Origin: Rudanella lutea DSM 19387
Lineage (GTDB): Bacteria; Bacteroidota; Bacteroidia; Cytophagales; Spirosomataceae
Assembly: GCF_000383955.1 (NCBI RefSeq)
Contig: NZ_KB913013.1
Location: forward strand, 6,264,515-6,328,514
Length of the DNA stretch: 64,000 nucleotides
Direction of reading: 5' to 3'
Shown: piece by piece, positions 60,901 through 64,000 of the stretch
Position numbering within the stretch: the first letter of the stretch is position 1
How the letters are laid out: each line of letters opens with the position of its first letter
The notes under the pieces: model-generated
Seen by the model: the letters and a program-made list of their open reading frames with translations, nothing else
Databases searched by the model: none
What the model was told of the DNA's origin: nothing
Position numbers and translations under genes: made by a program

Positions 60901-63900
60901 ATAACAACACGACCACGGCAACACGCACGGTTAACACGGCAGGCACCTACTCCGTCACCGTCACGGCTGCCAACGGCTGTACGGCCACCGCCAGCACCAG
61001 CGTGTTCAGCAATACCGGCGTCGTTACCGTTACCACACCGACCACCACCACCGGCATCGTCAATGCACCCTTTTCCGTCACATTTACCGCTACCGGGGGG
61101 CAGGCAGGCTACACCTTTAGCCTGGACAATGGTACTCTACCCACTGGCCTGAATCTAGGCGGGACCGGAATACTGGCGGGCACACCCACCCAGACGGGTT
61201 CATTTACCTTCACCGTGCGCGCTCAGGATGCTAACGGGTGTACGGGCGTCAGTGCCGTCTACACCCTGGTTCTAAGCACCACCGCCACGGTTTCGACAGA
61301 CGCGCCAAACAATATTTCGGGCACGCAGGCATTCCTTGGCGGCACCGTTTCTGCCGACGGAGGAGCGACGGTCACTGAAGTCGGAATAGTGTATCTGACC
61401 GGGGCAGGCACGCCAACCACCAGCAACACCAAAGTGATGATGGGGGCCGGTGTGGGAACGTATAGTCAGCTCGTAACCGGACTCAGCCCCGCCACCGCCT
61501 ACAGCGTACGTGCTTACGCCATCAACCGGGCGGGCACCAGCTACGGCAACCTCCAAACCTTCACCACCTCATCGGCCCCTCTGGCCCCTGTGGTGCTCAC
61601 ACCAGCCAATGGTAGCGTAACCAATCAGAACCGGCCTACCTACACTGGTACGGCCGCGCCGGGCGATGTTGTCACTGTACGGGTGGACAACATTATTGAA
61701 GGCCAGGTGACCACCGATGCAAGCGGCAACTGGTCAATCACCTCCTCGTCGCCACTACCCGACGGGCCTCATTCCGTATACGCCAGCGTGTTTCGCGATG
61801 GCATACTGAGTGCCAATAGCAACACCAACACGTTTACCGTCGACACGACCCCGCCCCCCGCTCCGGTCGTGACCACCCCCGCCAACGGCGCTTTGCTGAG
61901 CAACAACACGCCCACCTACACCGGCACAGCCGAGCCTGCGAGCACCGTGACGGTGATCGTGGATGGATCAACCGTGGGCACCGCCACCGCCGATGCAAGC
62001 GGCAACTGGAGCTTCGCCCAAAGCACCCCGCTCGCGCAGGGATCTCATACCGTTCGGGCTCGCGCGACGGATGGGGCGGGTAACACCAGTGTGAACAGCA
62101 ATACCAACACGTTTACCGTCGACACCAATGCGCCCACGGTGACCATTACCAGCTCGGCGACGGACCCCACCCCCACCAGCCCCATTCCCCTTACCTTCAC
62201 CTTCTCGGAGTCGGTCACCGGGTTTGTGGTGGAGGACATCACGGTGGGCAACGGGGGGCTGAGCGGGTTTGTTGGCTCGGGGAGCACGTACACGGCCAAC
62301 TTCACGCCCGCAACCCCTGGGTTAGTGTCCGTGAGTGTGGTTGCCGGCGTCGCTCAGGATGCGGCAAACAACCTCAACGGGGCATCCAACCGGTTCACCC
62401 TCACGTATGCGCCACTACCTACTATTGCCGGGTTGAGTGCTTCACCAACGGCGGTTTGTACGGGTAGCCCGGTTACGTTTACCGCCACGATTGGCAACGT
62501 AACGGGCAGCTATGCCTATACACTCACCAACGGCAGCAGCACCAGCTCGGGCACCTCGTCGAACCTGTCGTTCAGCCAGGTATGGCAAACCGCAGGCTCG
62601 GGTGTGCAAACCTTTACCTTGACGGTAGCGGGCAATGGCCGCAGTGTGGCTACCAGCACGGTCACAGTGAATGCCTTGCCGGTGGCCACCCTGAGCAGCA
62701 GTGGCACGCTGACCTGCGCCCAGACCTCGGTTGTACTGACGGCCACAGGGGGCAGCAGCTATGCCTTCAGCGGGGCGGGTCTGAGCCAGTCGGGCAGCGG
62801 GAACACGGCCCCGGTTTCATTGCCGGGCACGTACACCGTAGTGGTCACGAATGCGGCTGGGTGTACGGCCACGGCGACGACCACCGTGGAGAGTGCGACC
62901 AGCACCGTGAACGCGTCGCTCGTCGCATCGGGGACTCTTACCTGTGCTAACCCGACAGTGACGCTGACGACATCACCCGCCGGGGCCAGTTACGCCTTCT
63001 CAGGACCGGGCCTGAACCTGTCAGGTGCAAGCAACACGGCCACCGTTTCAACAGCCGGAACCTACTCGGTAGTCGTTACCGCAGCCGGAGGCTGTTCAGC
63101 GGTTGCCACCGTAACCGTGCAGGGGAACACCACCCCGCCCACGGCGAGCATCGCCCCCACTTCGGCCACGCTCACCTGCACCAACCCCACCGCGACACTC
63201 ACCGCGTCGGGCGGGGGTAGCTACCGCTGGGAGGATGGCAGCACCAATGCTTTGCGCACGGCCAACACGGCCGGTACATATTCGGTGACCGTTACGGCTG
63301 CTAACGGCTGCACCGCCACCGCGTCGGTGACGATTTCCGAAGACAAAACTCCGCCAACGGTCAGCTTGTCGGCCTCTGGCACGGTGACCTGTGCCAACCC
63401 CACCGTCACGCTCACCGCGTCGCCAGCCGGCCAAGGTACTTACCGGTTCACCGGTCCGGGCCTCAACCAGTCGGGTGCCGCCAACACGGCCACCGTCTCG
63501 GCCGGAGGGGTCTATGGGGTGACCGTTACGGCCGCCAATGGCTGTACGGCTTCGGCGACGACCACCGTGGAGAGTGCAACCAATGCGGTGAATGCTTCGC
63601 TGGTGGCCTCGGGTACGATCACCTGCAACAACTCCACCGTGACGCTCACGGCGTCACCGGCGGGAGCGAGCTATGCCTTCAGTGGACCCGGTCTGAACCA
63701 AACCGGAGCGACCAATACGGCCACCGTGTCGGCAGCAGGTACGTATTCGGTGGTGATTACAGCCGCTGGTGGTTGCTCGGCACTCGCGACCGTCACTGTA
63801 TCGGGGAACACCACGCCACCTACGGCTGGCATTAGCCCGAGCACAACAACGCTCACCTGCCCCAACCCCACCGCGACACTCACCGCGACCGGTGGAGGTA

Positions 63901-64000
63901 CCTATCGCTGGGAGGACAATACCACAAGCGCAACCCGTACCGTGAGCATAGCTGGCACCTACTCCGTGACCGTAACGGGGGTCAACGGCTGTACCGCCAC
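57948..64000 (+). CDS. Giant secreted Ig-repeat adhesin, 3' end cut by window edge
   Basis: The frame from the ATG at 57948 stays in register to 64000 with no stop seen: at least 2,017 residues. MKPNLYLLLFLLTLGVSLDG then FAVDRRWTGATSNNWATASN is a signal peptide plus the Trp-rich start common in Bacteroidota adhesins. Residues to about 350 form a beta-helix-like Asn/Gly/Thr-rich region (NNGTI, SSGGVL repeats). An Ig-like domain follows (about 365-450). Eight 72-residue repeats run at 59298-61025, each with a Cys pair at unit positions 12 and 56. Then a putative-Ig (He_PIG-like) domain, a fibronectin-like domain, Ig-like domains (TPANGSVTNQNRPTYTGTA) and further repeats of the same Cys-pair type to the edge. 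It is probably exported by the type IX system, whose C-terminal signal lies off the window. Predicted role: surface adhesion. Confidence 0.88.
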   Translation, partial: MKPNLYLLLFLLTLGVSLDGFAVDRRWTGATSNNWATASNWDPVGAPSISERAYIYQSPNNPVIYSGTNAKGLIAIVSGNGVTLTINSGGIYTGQIALEDNGQVTNNGTINFQAEGGGVLDGNGLTYNGNVYAGRFINNGTITFNVLYLCIYIYSTTGGELTNNSTGIINIVGCDSFAYDGGPLTFSNSGTITYSQPSFDFGIYGTSNLTFTNNACGKVSVSNNFAHYSGSINNLGLIQINGTLTRPGGTFTNSSGGVLNYGSLSGTITNNNGSVIVNENPTNSTIFTYQGTFTGTVNGIFTNSAATTSAGTFTAPNTFSPSGLPTGSQTLYAKITPSGGACNYVVPFSYTYNLPPVITQDPVNRSICTGLGTTFTIAASNATSYQWQVNTGSGFVNVTNNSTYSGATGTTLTISNVSALNGYQYRCIATGLGGTDTSTSATLTVNPLPTASISASNTEITCTVPTITLTASGGGTYRWDNNTTSATRTVNAAGTYSVTVTSANGCTAVDSQVITQNNTAPSANISAPATEITCTVPSILLTATGGGTYRWDNNTTAATRTVNAAGTYSVTVTSANGCTAVDSQVITQNNTPPTANITTASTEITCANPTINLTATGGGTYRWDNNTTSATRTVNAASTYSVTVTSANGCTAVDTQVITQNTTPPTANITTASTEITCANPTINLTATGGGTYRWDNNTTSATRSVNAASTYSVTVTSANGCTAVDTQVITSNTTAPSANISAAVTEVSCTVPTITLTASGGGTYRWDNNTTSATRTVNAAGTYSVTVTSANGCTAVDSQVITQNNTPPTANITTASTEITCANPTITLTASGGGTYRWDNNTTSATRSVNAAGTYSVTVTAANGCTAVDTQVITQNNTAPAANISAPATEITCTVPSILLTATGGGTYRWDNNTTAATRSVNAAGTYSVTVTSANGCTAVDTQVITQNNTAPSATILTPTSTTLTCTTTSLALTATGGGTYRWDNNTTTATRTVNTAGTYSVTVTAANGCTATASTSVFSNTGVVTVTTPTTTTGIVNAPFSVTFTATGGQAGYTFSLDNGTLPTGLNLGGTGILAGTPTQTGSFTFTVRAQDANGCTGVSAVYTLVLSTTATVSTDAPNNISGTQAFLGGTVSADGGATVTEVGIVYLTGAGTPTTSNTKVMMGAGVGTYSQLVTGLSPATAYSVRAYAINRAGTSYGNLQTFTTSSAPLAPVVLTPANGSVTNQNRPTYTGTAAPGDVVTVRVDNIIEGQVTTDASGNWSITSSSPLPDGPHSVYASVFRDGILSANSNTNTFTVDTTPPPAPVVTTPANGALLSNNTPTYTGTAEPASTVTVIVDGSTVGTATADASGNWSFAQSTPLAQGSHTVRARATDGAGNTSVNSNTNTFTVDTNAPTVTITSSATDPTPTSPIPLTFTFSESVTGFVVEDITVGNGGLSGFVGSGSTYTANFTPATPGLVSVSVVAGVAQDAANNLNGASNRFTLTYAPLPTIAGLSASPTAVCTGSPVTFTATIGNVTGSYAYTLTNGSSTSSGTSSNLSFSQVWQTAGSGVQTFTLTVAGNGRSVATSTVTVNALPVATLSSSGTLTCAQTSVVLTATGGSSYAFSGAGLSQSGSGNTAPVSLPGTYTVVVTNAAGCTATATTTVESATSTVNASLVASGTLTCANPTVTLTTSPAGASYAFSGPGLNLSGASNTATVSTAGTYSVVVTAAGGCSAVATVTVQGNTTPPTASIAPTSATLTCTNPTATLTASGGGSYRWEDGSTNALRTANTAGTYSVTVTAANGCTATASVTISEDKTPPTVSLSASGTVTCANPTVTLTASPAGQGTYRFTGPGLNQSGAANTATVSAGGVYGVTVTAANGCTASATTTVESATNAVNASLVASGTITCNNSTVTLTASPAGASYAFSGPGLNQTGATNTATVSAAGTYSVVITAAGGCSALATVTVSGNTTPPTAGISPSTTTLTCPNPTATLTATGGGTYRWEDNTTSATRTVSIAGTYSVTVTGVNGCTA
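59298..61025 (+). repeat. Eight tandem 216-bp repeats in the adhesin gene
   Basis: Unit starts are 59298, 59514, 59730, 59946, 60162, 60378, 60594 and 60810, each exactly 216 bp (72 codons) with no indels. Units share SANGCTAVDSQVITQNN-like ends and GGGTYRWDNNTTSATRTV cores. DNA identity is high between units, some stretches being identical, which suggests gene conversion or recent duplication. Related but diverged units appear later, near 63130 and 63825. Confidence 0.9.

Noticed and set aside
59298..61025. Tandem repeats suspected as a CRISPR or satellite array
   Set aside because: The 216-bp units are fully coding in one frame and code for Ig-like modules; there are no short spacers.

Overview
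The window reads as chromosomal DNA of a Bacteroidota bacterium, most likely a Cytophagales member of the Spirosoma/Rudanella/Fibrella type. The signs are a SusC/SusD outer-membrane pair, a TAnnTTTG promoter, a kdp operon with a split KdpD, many Sec-exported and lipobox proteins, and a very large Ig-repeat adhesin. The genus is inference; no rRNA or tRNA gene was seen.

Layout. 1-7446 (- strand): the start of a YhcG-type PDDEXK nuclease gene cut by the window edge, an interspersed inverted repeat, a CzcA/CusA-type metal efflux pump with its adaptor and a small exported protein, and a DUF1593 secreted hydrolase. 7613-15914 (+): a two-component system, a small membrane protein and a full adaptor/HAE-1 pump/outer-membrane-factor efflux operon ending in a strong terminator. 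16141-19518 (+): two COG0523 metal-chaperone GTPases, each behind a palindrome, and a thioredoxin-reductase-like flavoprotein. 19595-28363 (-): a tyrosine recombinase, a 2,234-residue NRPS-PKS-aminotransferase whose adenylation pocket reads as threonine-specific, and a GNAT acetyltransferase. 28636-32568 (-): an amidohydrolase, a ThuA protein and isocitrate dehydrogenase, which is divergent from a LysR regulator (32665-33588, +).

33679-44584 (-) is a tight seven-gene operon: SusC, SusD, two related DoxX-like membrane proteins, a c-type cytochrome, a Tat-exported SoxC/sulfite-dehydrogenase-like molybdoenzyme and an FAD oxidoreductase. It looks like outer-membrane uptake joined to periplasmic oxidation and is the best candidate here for an undescribed system. 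45601-54530 (-) is a high-affinity potassium (kdp) operon: a 28-residue unnamed membrane protein, KdpF, KdpA, KdpB, KdpC, an outer-membrane barrel, the KdpD input half and a separate histidine kinase. Upstream lies an NtrC-type regulator (54741-56093) instead of an OmpR-type KdpE, and the sequence between them holds a sigma-54-like promoter and an upstream palindrome. 56347-57612 is a secreted protein with a possible EF-Tu domain-2-like barrel. 57948 to the right edge is a giant secreted adhesin with eight tandem 216-bp repeats in perfect register.

Three genes absent from a simple ORF scan were found by reading the sequence: the YhcG nuclease (1-777), the two kdp microproteins (54361-54441 and 54444-54530), and the adhesin that runs off the right end.
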